This document shows, piece by piece, positions 33,140 through 41,812 of a DNA stretch of 64,000 nt. The stretch's first letter is position 1. Each line of letters starts with the position of its first letter. The notes under the pieces were generated by a model that was given only the letters and a program-made list of their open reading frames with translations, was not told where the DNA came from and did not search any database. The stretch comes from Acidimicrobiia bacterium (GTDB taxonomy: Bacteria; Actinomycetota; Acidimicrobiia; IMCC26256; JAMXLJ01): contig DASRES010000077.1 in assembly GCA_035651955.1 (NCBI GenBank), forward strand, positions 18,315 through 82,314. Reading direction: 5' to 3'. The translations under genes were made by a program, and so were the position numbers.

Positions 33140-33954
33140 CCGACGTCGCGGCGCGCAAGCAGCGCGAGCGCGAGCGCGTCCCCGTCGCCGCGATCGCGGT
33201 CGCGGGTGTCGCCGTCGTGTTCTTCGCGGTCCCGCTCGCGGGTCTCGTGTGGAAGGCCCCGTGGCGCACCGCGTGGGACGAGCTCACGAGCCACGACGCG
33301 CTCACCGCGCTGCGCCTGTCGCTCGTGACCTCGCTCGGCGCGACGGCCGTCGCGGTGGTCCTCGGCGTGCCGCTCGCGTGGGTCCAGGCGCGCGTGCCGT
33401 ACCGGGGCAAGGGGCTCGTGCGCGCGCTCACGCTTCTCCCCATGGTGCTGCCGCCGGTCGTCGGCGGCACCGCGCTCCTGTACGGCCTCGGGCGTCGCGG
33501 GCTCGCGGGTCGCGCGCTCGATGCGGTCGGGGTGCACCTCCCGTTCAGCACCGCCGGTGCGGTGGTCGCGGAGGCGTTCGTCGCCATGCCGTTCCTGGTG
33601 CTCACCGCGGAGGCGGCCTTCCGCTCGTCGGATCGCGACCTCGAGGAGGCGGCGCGCACGCTCGGCGCGCGGCGCGGTCGCGTCTTCCGCCAGGTCACGC
33701 TGCCCCTCGCGCGCCCGGCGCTCGTCGCGGGTGCGGTGCTGTGCTGGGCGCGCGCGCTCGGCGAGTTCGGGGCGACGATCACGTTCGCCGGCAACCTGCC
33801 CGGACACACGCAGACGCTGCCGCTGTTCGTGTACGTCCGGCTCGAGAGCCCGAACCCCGACGCCGCGATCGTGCTGAGCCTGTTGCTCCTCGCGGTGTCG
33901 GTGATCGTCATCGTCGCCCTGCGCGACCGCTGGCTCGGCGCGCTGGGGCGTTGA
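33136..33954 (+). CDS. modB: Molybdate ABC transporter permease
   Basis: A 272-aa inner-membrane permease with about six helices. The ABC coupling loop EEAARTLGARRGRVFRQVTLPLARPAL (EAA motif) is present, as are LPMVLPPVVGGTALLYGLGRRG and RALGEFGATITFAGN, the ModB/CysT hallmarks. ATG overlaps the stop of the HTH-Mop gene. The modC gene starts 14 bp downstream. Confidence 0.93.
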   Translation: MTDVAARKQRERERVPVAAIAVAGVAVVFFAVPLAGLVWKAPWRTAWDELTSHDALTALRLSLVTSLGATAVAVVLGVPLAWVQARVPYRGKGLVRALTLLPMVLPPVVGGTALLYGLGRRGLAGRALDAVGVHLPFSTAGAVVAEAFVAMPFLVLTAEAAFRSSDRDLEEAARTLGARRGRVFRQVTLPLARPALVAGAVLCWARALGEFGATITFAGNLPGHTQTLPLFVYVRLESPNPDAAIVLSLLLLAVSVIVIVALRDRWLGALGR

Positions 33955-33967
33955 GCTCCCGCTCGTC

Positions 33968-35023
33968 ATGGCCTTGACCGCCCGTGTCGGTGCACACGCG
34001 GGCGACTTCGCGCTCGACGTGTCGCTCGACGTCGCGAGCGGGACGACCGTCGCGGTCGTCGGCCCGAACGGTGCCGGCAAGACGACGCTGCTCCGTGCGC
34101 TGGCCGGGCTCGTCGCGCTCGACCACGGGCACGTCACGCTCGACGACGTCGTGCTCGACGATCCGGGACGCGACCTCTTCGTGCCCGCCGAGACGCGGCC
34201 GGTCGGCGTCGTGTTCCAGCGGTACCTGTTGTTCCCGCACCTGAGCGCGCTCGACAACGTGGCGTTCGGACTGCGCGCCCGCGGCGCGCGCCGCGCGGAG
34301 GCACGCCGGCGCGCGGGGGAGTGGCTGGAGCGGGTCGGGCTCGCGGACCGCGCCGCCGCGCGGCCCGCCGAGCTGTCGGGCGGTCAGGCACAACGAGTCG
34401 CGCTGGCGCGCGCGCTCGTGACCGAACCCGCGCTGTTGCTCCTCGACGAACCGCTCGCCGCGGCAGACGTAGCGACGGCGACCACGCTGCGGCGTGACCT
34501 GGCGCGGCATCTCGCGACGTTCCCGGGCGTGCGGATCCTCGTGACCCACGACGCGCTCGAGGCCATGACCCTCGCCGAGCGTCTCGTCGTCGTCGAGGAC
34601 GGCCGCGTCGTGCAGCACGGCACGCCCGACGAGATCACGGCGCGCCCGCGAACTGAGTATGTCGCGCGCCTCGTCGGGACGAACCTCTATCGCGGTCGCG
34701 CGACCGGGACCGGCGTCGTGCTGCGCGACCACGACGTCACGTTGACGACCGCGGCAGCCGCGCGTGGCGACGTGCTCGCGGTCGTCGCACCGCGCGCGGT
34801 CGCGCTCCACCGCGAGCGCCCGGCCGGCACGCCGCGCAACGTGTGGCCCGGCACCATCGACGCCGTCGAGCCTCTCGGCGACCGCGCGCGCGTCCGCGTC
34901 GCCGCGCCGTTGCCCGTCGTCGCCGAGGTGACCGCGGCATCGGTGCGCGCGCTCGCGCTCCGCCCGGGCGAGCGCGTGTGGCTGTCGCTCAAGGCGACGG
35001 AGATCGACGTCTACCCGGCGTGA
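33968..35023 (+). CDS. modC: Molybdate ABC transporter, ATP-binding protein
   Basis: A 351-aa importer ATPase. Walker A is GPNGAGKTT, the signature LSGGQAQRVALARALV, Walker B LLLLDEPLAAAD and the switch His in LVTHDALEA. From about residue 230 the C-terminal TOBE domain (TGVVLRDHDVTLTTAAA ... VWLSLKATEIDVYPA) senses oxyanion. Together with ModA and ModB it drives molybdate uptake, for which the window offers no obvious molybdoenzyme. The 3' end overlaps the convergent transferase gene by 13 bp. Confidence 0.92.
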   Translation: MALTARVGAHAGDFALDVSLDVASGTTVAVVGPNGAGKTTLLRALAGLVALDHGHVTLDDVVLDDPGRDLFVPAETRPVGVVFQRYLLFPHLSALDNVAFGLRARGARRAEARRRAGEWLERVGLADRAAARPAELSGGQAQRVALARALVTEPALLLLDEPLAAADVATATTLRRDLARHLATFPGVRILVTHDALEAMTLAERLVVVEDGRVVQHGTPDEITARPRTEYVARLVGTNLYRGRATGTGVVLRDHDVTLTTAAAARGDVLAVVAPRAVALHRERPAGTPRNVWPGTIDAVEPLGDRARVRVAAPLPVVAEVTAASVRALALRPGERVWLSLKATEIDVYPA

Positions 35024-36108
35024 GTCGTACGTCCGCGGGTCGGCGTCGCCCGTGCGAGCAGGGACTCGACGCGCGCGCGTTCTCGAGCCGCCATGCGGCG
35101 CAGCGCGCTGATCGGCACGCGCTCCGCGCGGTACTCGGCCAGCGCGCAGGGTCGGCCGCCCAGGCGAATCTTGAAGCTCACGAGCGAGTCGACGCCCCCG
35201 GACTCGCCCATGTCGAACCACCGGCACCCGGCCTCGCATGCGTCGCGGATCGACTGCTCGTGCAGGAGCTCGTTGAGCCGAAGTGATCCGGCGAGCGCGC
35301 GGTCGCTCATCCCACGCCACCCCATCGCGATCGCGCCCTGGCGCACACAGAGGTCGGCCGCGGCGGCGACGCCGCCGACGCGCGCGACGTACACGGTGCA
35401 CGCGTCGCCGAGCGCGCGCGCGACGAGCTGGAACTTGCGCAGCGGATCGGCGTGCATCCCGCCCTGGCGTACCAGCCACCGCGGCAGGCCGCGCCGGCGC
35501 GCGCTCGCGTCGAGCCAGCGGAGGTAGACGTCGTAGAGCTCGTCGACGAGCTGCGGTGAGTTCCCCCGCTCGATCGTCACACCGGCGTCCTCCGCGCGCC
35601 GGGCGGCGCGACGCAGGCTCTGGCACGTCTGGGGTGTGAAGCGCTCCGCCCACACCTGGTCGATGCCACCCTCCAGGTCGAGCACGTGCACGACGCGCGG
35701 CACGACCGCCAGCCCGTCGACGCGCGCCGCCCGCCACGTCGCGGCAGCGCCGAACGCGGGGCGGACGCTCGCCACGAGCACGCCCGACGCCGCGACCCGC
35801 GCGACGTCGTCGGCGACCAGGGCCACGTCGTCGACGTCCGCACCGCCGGGCGCCAGCGGGCCGCCCGGTCCCCACCCCGCGGGCAGCGACGCCTCGACCG
35901 TCAGCGCACCATGCGCCCATTCCCGACGGACCGCGGGCAGCACGACCGGCCGGTCCCCGGCCCGTTCGTACAGCCGGCTCGCGTCCGTCCACGGACCCGC
36001 GGCGCACACGCAGTCGAGCCACTCCGGCGTCTGCGACGGCATCGCGGTGGGATCGCTCGCGAGCACGGCACGCCAGACGTCGCGCGGCGCGGGCGTGGTG
36101 ACGAGCAC
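35011..36108 (-). CDS. FemAB/GNAT-like transferase (BioF2-like), paralog 1
   Basis: About 365 aa. It belongs to the PF13480-type acetyltransferase/FemAB fold found in polysaccharide and cell-wall loci, where members acylate sugars or add amino acids. The N-terminus lines up with paralog 3 (VTTPAPRDVW versus VTTPVPRDVW; both then AMPSQTPEWL), which sets the GTG at 36108 as start rather than 36186. The GNAT core includes LYDVYLRWLDASARRRGLP. A conserved DMGESGGVDSLVSFK motif near the C-terminus is shared by all three paralogs. No membrane segment. Donor and acceptor unknown. Confidence 0.82.
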   Translation of the reverse strand: MLVTTPAPRDVWRAVLASDPTAMPSQTPEWLDCVCAAGPWTDASRLYERAGDRPVVLPAVRREWAHGALTVEASLPAGWGPGGPLAPGGADVDDVALVADDVARVAASGVLVASVRPAFGAAATWRAARVDGLAVVPRVVHVLDLEGGIDQVWAERFTPQTCQSLRRAARRAEDAGVTIERGNSPQLVDELYDVYLRWLDASARRRGLPRWLVRQGGMHADPLRKFQLVARALGDACTVYVARVGGVAAAADLCVRQGAIAMGWRGMSDRALAGSLRLNELLHEQSIRDACEAGCRWFDMGESGGVDSLVSFKIRLGGRPCALAEYRAERVPISALRRMAARERARVESLLARATPTRGRTTHAG

Positions 36109-36217
36109 GAGCTCGCGCTCGCGGCCGCCCCGGAGGTCACGCGTGTGCCGCTCTCGCGCGTCGGCGCGCGTCACGACCGCGCGCATCCTTCACGAGCGCA
36201 GTGCCGCGACCGCGCGA

Positions 36218-37072
36218 TCAGCTCGCGGGGACGTCCACCGTCACCCAGTCGACGAGCACGTGGCCTGCGACCGCGTCCGACGGCGGCGGACCCGACGTGT
36301 ACGTCTCCGTCTGCAGGACGAGGTGCATCGGCGTGTCGGGGACCTGCGCGGTGGAGGTCCCGAGGACCCGGCCGTCGAGCGTGAACCGGCACGAGCCCGG
36401 GATCCACTCGATCGTCGCCGTGTGCCATCCCGTCCCTGCCTCGACGATGCCGGAGTCGTACGCGTCCTGACCCGAACCCCCCTGGCGGTGCATGAACGCG
36501 GTGGTCGTGTCCGCGCCGTCCAGGCGCGCCTCCGGGAAGTCGATCTCGCCGTCGGTCGGCCAGCGCTCGGAGTCGGGCCACAGGAGCCACGCCGTCTTGT
36601 ACCCCGGAAGGACGTCCGAACGGAACCGCACCGTGTACCGGCCCGCGACCAGACCGCCCTCGGGTCCGGGCGCGCCCGGGACGATCGGCAGCGGGGCCGA
36701 CACCATGTGGACACCGTGCTCGGTGTGGACGAAGTAGTCCAGCACCCCGTCGTGCTGGCTCAGCACGCTCGACGGCGTGTACGTCCCGTTGCCCGACGTG
36801 TCGGTCCACCCGTCGCGGTACGCCGTCCACCGGGTCGCCACCGCGGCGGGGAAGCTGCCGGTCGGCACCGTGACGGTGAAGTCGTCGGCGAAGACGCGTC
36901 GCCAACCGGGACCCGCGTCGCCGGGCATCGTCTCGCCCGACGGTGCCGGCGACGGCCCGCTCACGGGCTTCCTCGCCGGTGAGGCCGGCGACCACGCCGC
37001 GCACGCGCCGACGAGGACCAGCAGGGCGACACAGCCGAGAAGTTGACGGCGCGGGCGCGCGGGCAGGGGCAT
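36218..37072 (-). CDS. Secreted GH16 family glycoside hydrolase
   Basis: A 284-aa exported enzyme with signal peptide LLGCVALLVLVGACAAW (possible lipobox VGAC) and a Pro/Ser linker. The GH16 domain follows, with RWTAYRDGW, SQHDGVLDYFVH and the catalytic strand DGEIDFPE: nucleophile Glu176, Asp178, acid/base Glu181. The fold cleaves or transglycosylates beta-glucans and galactans. It is divergent from a second GH16 gene across an 82-bp gap with an inverted repeat. The two probably remodel the same surface polymer. Confidence 0.9.
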   Translation of the reverse strand: MPLPARPRRQLLGCVALLVLVGACAAWSPASPARKPVSGPSPAPSGETMPGDAGPGWRRVFADDFTVTVPTGSFPAAVATRWTAYRDGWTDTSGNGTYTPSSVLSQHDGVLDYFVHTEHGVHMVSAPLPIVPGAPGPEGGLVAGRYTVRFRSDVLPGYKTAWLLWPDSERWPTDGEIDFPEARLDGADTTTAFMHRQGGSGQDAYDSGIVEAGTGWHTATIEWIPGSCRFTLDGRVLGTSTAQVPDTPMHLVLQTETYTSGPPPSDAVAGHVLVDWVTVDVPAS

Positions 37073-37082
37073 GGGCTCGCTT

Positions 37083-37114
37083 CGGTCGACGGGCGGTCGT
37101 TCGTGTGTCGACCG
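37083..37114. promoter_or_regulatory. Inverted repeat in the GH16-GH16 divergent gap
   Basis: CGGTCGAC (37083-37090) and GTCGACCG (37107-37114) are perfect 8-bp arms, 16 bases apart. They lie just upstream of the minus-strand GH16 gene. Arm centres are 24 bp apart, near two helical turns, which would suit a dimeric regulator. No regulator is adjacent. Confidence 0.35.
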
Positions 37115-37154
37115 GCGACGGTGTGCGCCTTGAGCGCGATCGGCTGGTCACCGT

Positions 37155-38255
37155 GTGTCATTCGCGCGCGGCACGACCTGGACGGCTCCGGTACGTTCGC
37201 CCGGACACCGGTATGACGTCCCGCCCGGCTCCGTGACCGACCGCGAGACCACGCGCGACCGTCGCGACGCGCCCGGGCCGTGGCACCGAGGCAACGGCTC
37301 GTCGGTCGGACCCGACGGTGACGCTGACGGCGGGTTCGCGCCCATCGAGTCACCCGAGACGATCCTCCCGGCGCGGCGGCCTGCCGGCGGTCACCACGGG
37401 CCCCGCCGCCGACCACGCACGGACCGCCGCCGCCGGCCGCGCGGCGACGCGCGCCGCAAGGCGCGACGCGAACGGGCGCGCCGGCGGGTGGCCGCAGCGA
37501 TCGCGGTGGTCGCCGCGGTCGCGGTCGCGCTCGGTGCGTGGTCCGTGCTCCGCACGTCGCCACCGTCGCGCGCGATGCCGCGCGACGACCCGCCGGGCTG
37601 GCGTCGCGTGCTCGCCGACGACTTCACCGGTCGGTCGCTCGACACCGCGAGATGGGGTGCGTACGAGGGCGAGCCCGGGGGCGACCCGGGCGGGTGGTGG
37701 GATCCGTCGCACGTCGTCGTACGCGACGGCGTCGCGAACCTCGAGACGTATCGCGATCGCCGCTTCGGCAACCGGTGGGTGTCCGGGGGAATGTCGAGCG
37801 CGCACGGGCTGCGCCAGACCTACGGCAAGTACCTCGTGCGCTTCCGCGTCGACCGCGGCGACGGCGTCCAGGCGATCCTGCTGCTGTGGCCGTCGTACGA
37901 CACCAGCTCCGGCGCCGAGATCGACTTCGCCGAGAACGGCGGCGGGAACCGCGACCACGTCTCCGCGACGCTGCACTACGGCTCGGGCCGCCAGATCCAG
38001 CGCAGCGTGGACGCCGACTTCACGCGTTGGCACGTCGCCGGGGTCGAGTGGACACCGGGACGCGTCGCCTACACGCTCGACGGCCGGACGTGGGCCGTGG
38101 TGCGCTCGAGCGGCGTGCCCGCGACGCCGATGGAGCTGGACGCGCAGACGCAGGCCGGCACGTGCGGCGACCCGGACCAGCCGTGCCCGGACGCGCGGAC
38201 CCCCCGGCGGGTCACGATGCAGATCGACTGGGTCGTGGCGTACCGGCGGCGCTGA
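37155..38255 (+). CDS. Membrane-anchored GH16 family glycoside hydrolase
   Basis: Up to 366 aa. A second GTG at 37233 gives 340 aa and cannot be excluded. A long Arg/Pro-rich cytoplasmic stretch (RRRPRTDRRRRPRGDARRKARRERARRR) leads to one membrane helix (AAAIAVVAAVAVALGAW). Outside is a GH16 domain with DDFTGRSLDTARWGAYEG, SSAHGLRQTYGKYLVRFR and the catalytic GAEIDFAE motif with the usual Glu-Asp-Glu spacing. It is a type II membrane protein. Its end overlaps the convergent flippase gene by 44 bp. It differs from the first GH16 mainly in being anchored by a helix rather than exported. Confidence 0.85.
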   Translation: MSFARGTTWTAPVRSPGHRYDVPPGSVTDRETTRDRRDAPGPWHRGNGSSVGPDGDADGGFAPIESPETILPARRPAGGHHGPRRRPRTDRRRRPRGDARRKARRERARRRVAAAIAVVAAVAVALGAWSVLRTSPPSRAMPRDDPPGWRRVLADDFTGRSLDTARWGAYEGEPGGDPGGWWDPSHVVVRDGVANLETYRDRRFGNRWVSGGMSSAHGLRQTYGKYLVRFRVDRGDGVQAILLLWPSYDTSSGAEIDFAENGGGNRDHVSATLHYGSGRQIQRSVDADFTRWHVAGVEWTPGRVAYTLDGRTWAVVRSSGVPATPMELDAQTQAGTCGDPDQPCPDARTPRRVTMQIDWVVAYRRR

Positions 38256-39573
38256 ACGCGGGGGCCGCCGACTGGCGCAGGAGGCGTGAGAGCGACGGCA
38301 GGAGCGCCACCGCGACGACGACGTGCGCGCCGAGCCACCCGACGCCGATCCCGGTGAGCCCGTAGCGCTCGCCGAACGCGACGGTCGCGACGACGAGCAG
38401 CGCGACGAGCGCGACGTTCGCCACGAGGATGCGCCCGCCGCTGCCGCGTACGCGCGCGACCGCCGAGTAGAGGATGACGACGGAGCGGAACAACGTCGCG
38501 ACGGCGAGCAGGCGCAGCACGGTCGCGCCCTGGCGCGCGTACGAGCCGCCGAACGGCAGCAGCACGAGCGGCGCGGCGAGGGTCAACACGATGACGCCCG
38601 CGAGCAGCAACGGCAGCATCTTGCGGACGAGGCGGCGCGTCAACTCGGCCAGCTGCTGCTCCGCCATCGCGCCCTCGACCGTGAGCGAGGTCGCCGCGTT
38701 GAGGAACAACATGTTGAGCGACGCGCTCACGGTGTACGCGATGTAGAACGACGCGTTCGTGCGGCTCCCGAGCATCGCGACGACGAGCAGCGGCAGGAGG
38801 TACGCGAAGCCGTTGCTCAGCGCCCACGCGAGATAGTCGAGCGCGAGGAAGCGCGCGAGCGCGGGACGTTCGATCGCGTCCGCGTTCGCGGCGCGGTCGG
38901 GCGCGGCACGCAGGTGCACCGGTACGACCCGCGCGAACAGGAGGAGGTTGACGACGGCGACGATGAGCACGAGCGGCGCGGTCCACCCGAGGAAGATCCC
39001 GTGGCCGGTCCCGAGGGCGAGGAGCACCGGGAGCGCGGCGAGCTTGAGGACGCCGAACACCGTGTTCTCGACCGCGACCCACGGCGCCCGGCGCAGCGCC
39101 GTCAGCGCGCTGTCCTGCAGGGTGAAGACGGCCCACAACGGCAGCACGATGCAGAACGCGGCCGCGAGCACGTGGTCGTGCGCGAGGAAGCGCAGTTGCG
39201 ACGACCAGCGGGGCACGAGCACCACGAACCCGACCGCGACCGCGAGCGAGACGAGCGCGCTGGCCCCGTACGCGAGCCCGACGATCCCGGCCGTGTACCG
39301 CCGTGTCACCGGCAGGAACCGGGTCAGCGCGTTGTTGAGGTTCAGCTGGCAGAAGACCGAGATGCCCATCATGGCGCTGATCAGCGCGCTGTCCTGTCCC
39401 ACCTCGTTGCGCGAGAACAGCCGCGCGGCGGCGAGCCAGAACGCGACACCGAGGACCGCCGTCAGCACGGTGTTCGCCATGAGGCTGTAGGCCGTGCGGT
39501 ACAGCGGGTCGGTGAAGGCACCGCGCCATGCCCCCATCCGCTCCGCAACCGGCGTGCGCCAGCCGAGCCTCAT
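38212..39573 (-). CDS. Polysaccharide flippase/oligosaccharide transporter-like membrane protein
   Basis: About 453 aa with roughly 12-14 predicted helices. The pattern is that of Wzx/MATE-like flippases: YSLMANTVLTAVLGVAFWLAAARLFS at the N-terminus, QLNLNNALTRFLP, RRAPWVAVENTVFGVLKLAALPVLL, and LVRKMLPLLLAGVIVLTLAAPLVL. Such proteins move lipid-linked glycans across the membrane. The ATG at 39573 is chosen because a longer start (39681) would overlap the divergent transferase gene at 39653. It supports reading this region as a surface-polysaccharide locus. Confidence 0.85.
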   Translation of the reverse strand: MRLGWRTPVAERMGAWRGAFTDPLYRTAYSLMANTVLTAVLGVAFWLAAARLFSRNEVGQDSALISAMMGISVFCQLNLNNALTRFLPVTRRYTAGIVGLAYGASALVSLAVAVGFVVLVPRWSSQLRFLAHDHVLAAAFCIVLPLWAVFTLQDSALTALRRAPWVAVENTVFGVLKLAALPVLLALGTGHGIFLGWTAPLVLIVAVVNLLLFARVVPVHLRAAPDRAANADAIERPALARFLALDYLAWALSNGFAYLLPLLVVAMLGSRTNASFYIAYTVSASLNMLFLNAATSLTVEGAMAEQQLAELTRRLVRKMLPLLLAGVIVLTLAAPLVLLPFGGSYARQGATVLRLLAVATLFRSVVILYSAVARVRGSGGRILVANVALVALLVVATVAFGERYGLTGIGVGWLGAHVVVAVALLPSLSRLLRQSAAPAFSAAGTPRPSRSAS

Positions 39574-39652
39574 CCCGCGGCACAGGCTACCGACGGCACC
39601 TCGGCCGGGGGCCGTCGCTAGCATCGCCGCGCCGATCGCTCGGGGGGTTCGC

Positions 39653-40759
39653 ATGGATGCGACGGGGCTCGTCCCGCTCACGGGAACCAGCGCGGCGGAT
39701 CCGTCGGGCTACGCGGTCGCGAGCGCGGTCCCCCGGGACGTGTGGTGCTCGCTCGTCGACACGAACCGCTACGCACGTGTGTTCCAGACACCGGCGTGGA
39801 TGCGGGCGCTGTGCACGGCCGCGCCGTACCGCGACGCGAGCCGTCTCTACCGTGCACCGGACGGACGGCTGCTCGTGCTGCCCCTCGCGCGCCACCGCGT
39901 CGCGCCCGTCGCGGCGTCGATGCCTCACGGATGGGGTGCGGGCGGCTTCCTCGGGCGCGAGCCCGAGCGCCCGGAGGACGTCGCCGCGTGCCTCGCCGAT
40001 CTCGCCGGTCTCGGCCTCGCGCGGGTCAGCGTGACGGCCGACCCGATGCGGGCCGACGCCTGGCGTGCAGCGGTGTCGTCGCACGGCGCGGACCTGTCGG
40101 TGCGCCTCGAGGAGCGTGTCACGCACGTCGTCGACCTCGCCGAGGGCTTCGACCACTTCTGGTCCAAGATCCTCGACAGCTCGATGCGCGCCAAGGTGCG
40201 CCGCGCCGAGCGTGCCGGTGTCGAGGTCGTGTGCGAGCCGTCCGCCCGGGGGATCGAGCTGTTCTACGACGTGTATCTCCGCTGGCTCGACGAGCGCGCC
40301 GACCGACGGCACCTGCCCCGGCGGTTGATCCGCGCGCTCGGGATGCGGCGCGACCCGCGCCGGAAGCTCGCCGCGCTGGCCACGCACCTCGGTGACCGGT
40401 GGCGGACCTGGATCGCGCGCCACGAAGGCCGCGTCATCGCCGCGACGATCGAGGTGGCGAACGGGGAGCACGCGATGTACTTCCGTGGTGCGAGCGACCG
40501 CGACGCGGTTCGGCGGACGCGCGCGAACGAGCTGCTGCAGTGCCGGATGATCGAGCACGCGTGTGCGATCGGGTGCCGCTGGTACGACATGGGCGAGTCC
40601 AGTGGCGTCGAGTCGCTCGAGCACTTCAAGCGCCGGTTCGGCGCGGTCGAGCACCGCAAGCTCGAGCTCGCCATCGAGTCGCGCGCCGCGGCGCGCGCGG
40701 GGGATGTGCGAGACGCGCTGCACCGGTTCACGGATCCCGTCCGGCGCCGGTTCGGGTAG
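39653..40759 (+). CDS. FemAB/GNAT-like transferase (BioF2-like), paralog 2
   Basis: A 368-aa paralog of the proteins at 35.0 and 40.8 kb. Shared features: AVPRDVW near the start, FQTPAWMRAL, KVRRAERAGVEVVCEP, LFYDVYLRWLDERADRRHLPRR and the C-terminal YDMGESSGVESLEHFKRRFGA (motif residues 312-330). ATG at 39653 has GGGGGGTT upstream. It is divergent from the flippase gene and 9 bp before paralog 3. Likely role: transfer of an acyl or aminoacyl group to a glycan or peptidoglycan-like acceptor. Confidence 0.83.
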   Translation: MDATGLVPLTGTSAADPSGYAVASAVPRDVWCSLVDTNRYARVFQTPAWMRALCTAAPYRDASRLYRAPDGRLLVLPLARHRVAPVAASMPHGWGAGGFLGREPERPEDVAACLADLAGLGLARVSVTADPMRADAWRAAVSSHGADLSVRLEERVTHVVDLAEGFDHFWSKILDSSMRAKVRRAERAGVEVVCEPSARGIELFYDVYLRWLDERADRRHLPRRLIRALGMRRDPRRKLAALATHLGDRWRTWIARHEGRVIAATIEVANGEHAMYFRGASDRDAVRRTRANELLQCRMIEHACAIGCRWYDMGESSGVESLEHFKRRFGAVEHRKLELAIESRAAARAGDVRDALHRFTDPVRRRFG

Positions 40760-40768
40760 AGCTCGCGC

Positions 40769-41812
40769 GTGCGGTTCGTCACCACGCCCGTCCCACGCGA
40801 CGTCTGGGCGCGCGTCGCGTCCGCCGATCCGCAGGCGATGCCGAGCCAGACGCCCGAGTGGCTCGGCACGCTGCCCGCCCATCTCGTGGACGCGAGCCGG
40901 CTCTACGAGACGGGTACAGGCCGGCTCGCGGTGCTCCCGCTCGTGCGCGACCGGCGCTTCCCCCGGTTCGCGGGCGTCGAGGGCTCGTACCCGGCGACGT
41001 ACGGGTTCGGCGGCGTCGTCGCCGAGGGTGGGACCACCGCGGACGTCGTCGCGGCGATCGTCGCCGACCTCGCGGCCACCACCGGTGGTCTCCTCGCCCT
41101 CGCCATCTGGCCCAATCCGCTGCAGGGCGAGCACTGGGAGCGTGCCTGCCCGCCGGGCTGGGCCCGTACCCGCCGGCGCGCGCACGTCGTCGACCTGCGC
41201 GACGGTGTCGACGCGCTGTGGGCCCGCATGCCCGGGAACGGCCGGCGCGGTGTGCGGCGCGCCGAGCGCGCCGAGGTCCACATCGAGACCGACTGCTCGG
41301 GTGCGCTGCTGCCCGCGTTCTTCGAGCTGCTCGACGAGTCGCGCGAGCGCTGGGCGCGCGGTGGTCACGAGCCCGCGTGGATGGCACGTTGGCGCGCGCG
41401 TCGTGACTCGGTGGGCGCGTGGCAGCGGACGGTGGACGCGCTCTCGGGGCGGTGCCGCGTCTCGCTCGCGTCGTGGCAGGGCGAGCCGGTCGCGGGGACG
41501 ATCGTCCTCACCGGGCCGAACGCGCACTACACGCACGGCGCGATGCACAAGGAGACGGCCGCACGCTGCTACGCGAACTACGCGTTGCACTGGCACGAGA
41601 TCCGCGCCGCGGCAGCGAGCGGGGCGTCGGCGTACCACATGGGCGAGTCCGGCGCGTCGAGCTCGCTGGCGCGCTTCAAGGAGCAGTTCGGCGCGACCCC
41701 GCACGACTATGCCGACTACCGGTACGAGCGCCTGCCGATCAGCCGTGTCGATCGCGCGCTGCGGACGGCGGTGAAGCGGGCAATCCGGTTCCAGGAGCCG
41801 GGGCCCGCATGA
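40769..41812 (+). CDS. FemAB/GNAT-like transferase (BioF2-like), paralog 3
   Basis: A 347-aa paralog, closest in the N-terminus to paralog 1 (VTTPVPRDVW, AMPSQTPEWL, DASRLYE). The core GVRRAERAEVHIETDCSG and WQGEPVAGTIVLTGPNAHYTHGAMHKE corresponds to the GNAT-like second domain. The C-terminal motif here is YHMGESGASSSLARFKEQFGA (about 289-309), with His replacing the Asp found in the other two. GTG start 9 bp after paralog 2. The last 74 bp overlap the convergent nucleotidyltransferase gene. Confidence 0.83.
   Translation: MRFVTTPVPRDVWARVASADPQAMPSQTPEWLGTLPAHLVDASRLYETGTGRLAVLPLVRDRRFPRFAGVEGSYPATYGFGGVVAEGGTTADVVAAIVADLAATTGGLLALAIWPNPLQGEHWERACPPGWARTRRRAHVVDLRDGVDALWARMPGNGRRGVRRAERAEVHIETDCSGALLPAFFELLDESRERWARGGHEPAWMARWRARRDSVGAWQRTVDALSGRCRVSLASWQGEPVAGTIVLTGPNAHYTHGAMHKETAARCYANYALHWHEIRAAAASGASAYHMGESGASSSLARFKEQFGATPHDYADYRYERLPISRVDRALRTAVKRAIRFQEPGPA

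Noticed and set aside
37083..37114. The GH16 gap inverted repeat as a terminator.
   Set aside because: Both genes diverge from this gap, so no transcript should end there. It is kept only as a weak regulatory candidate.
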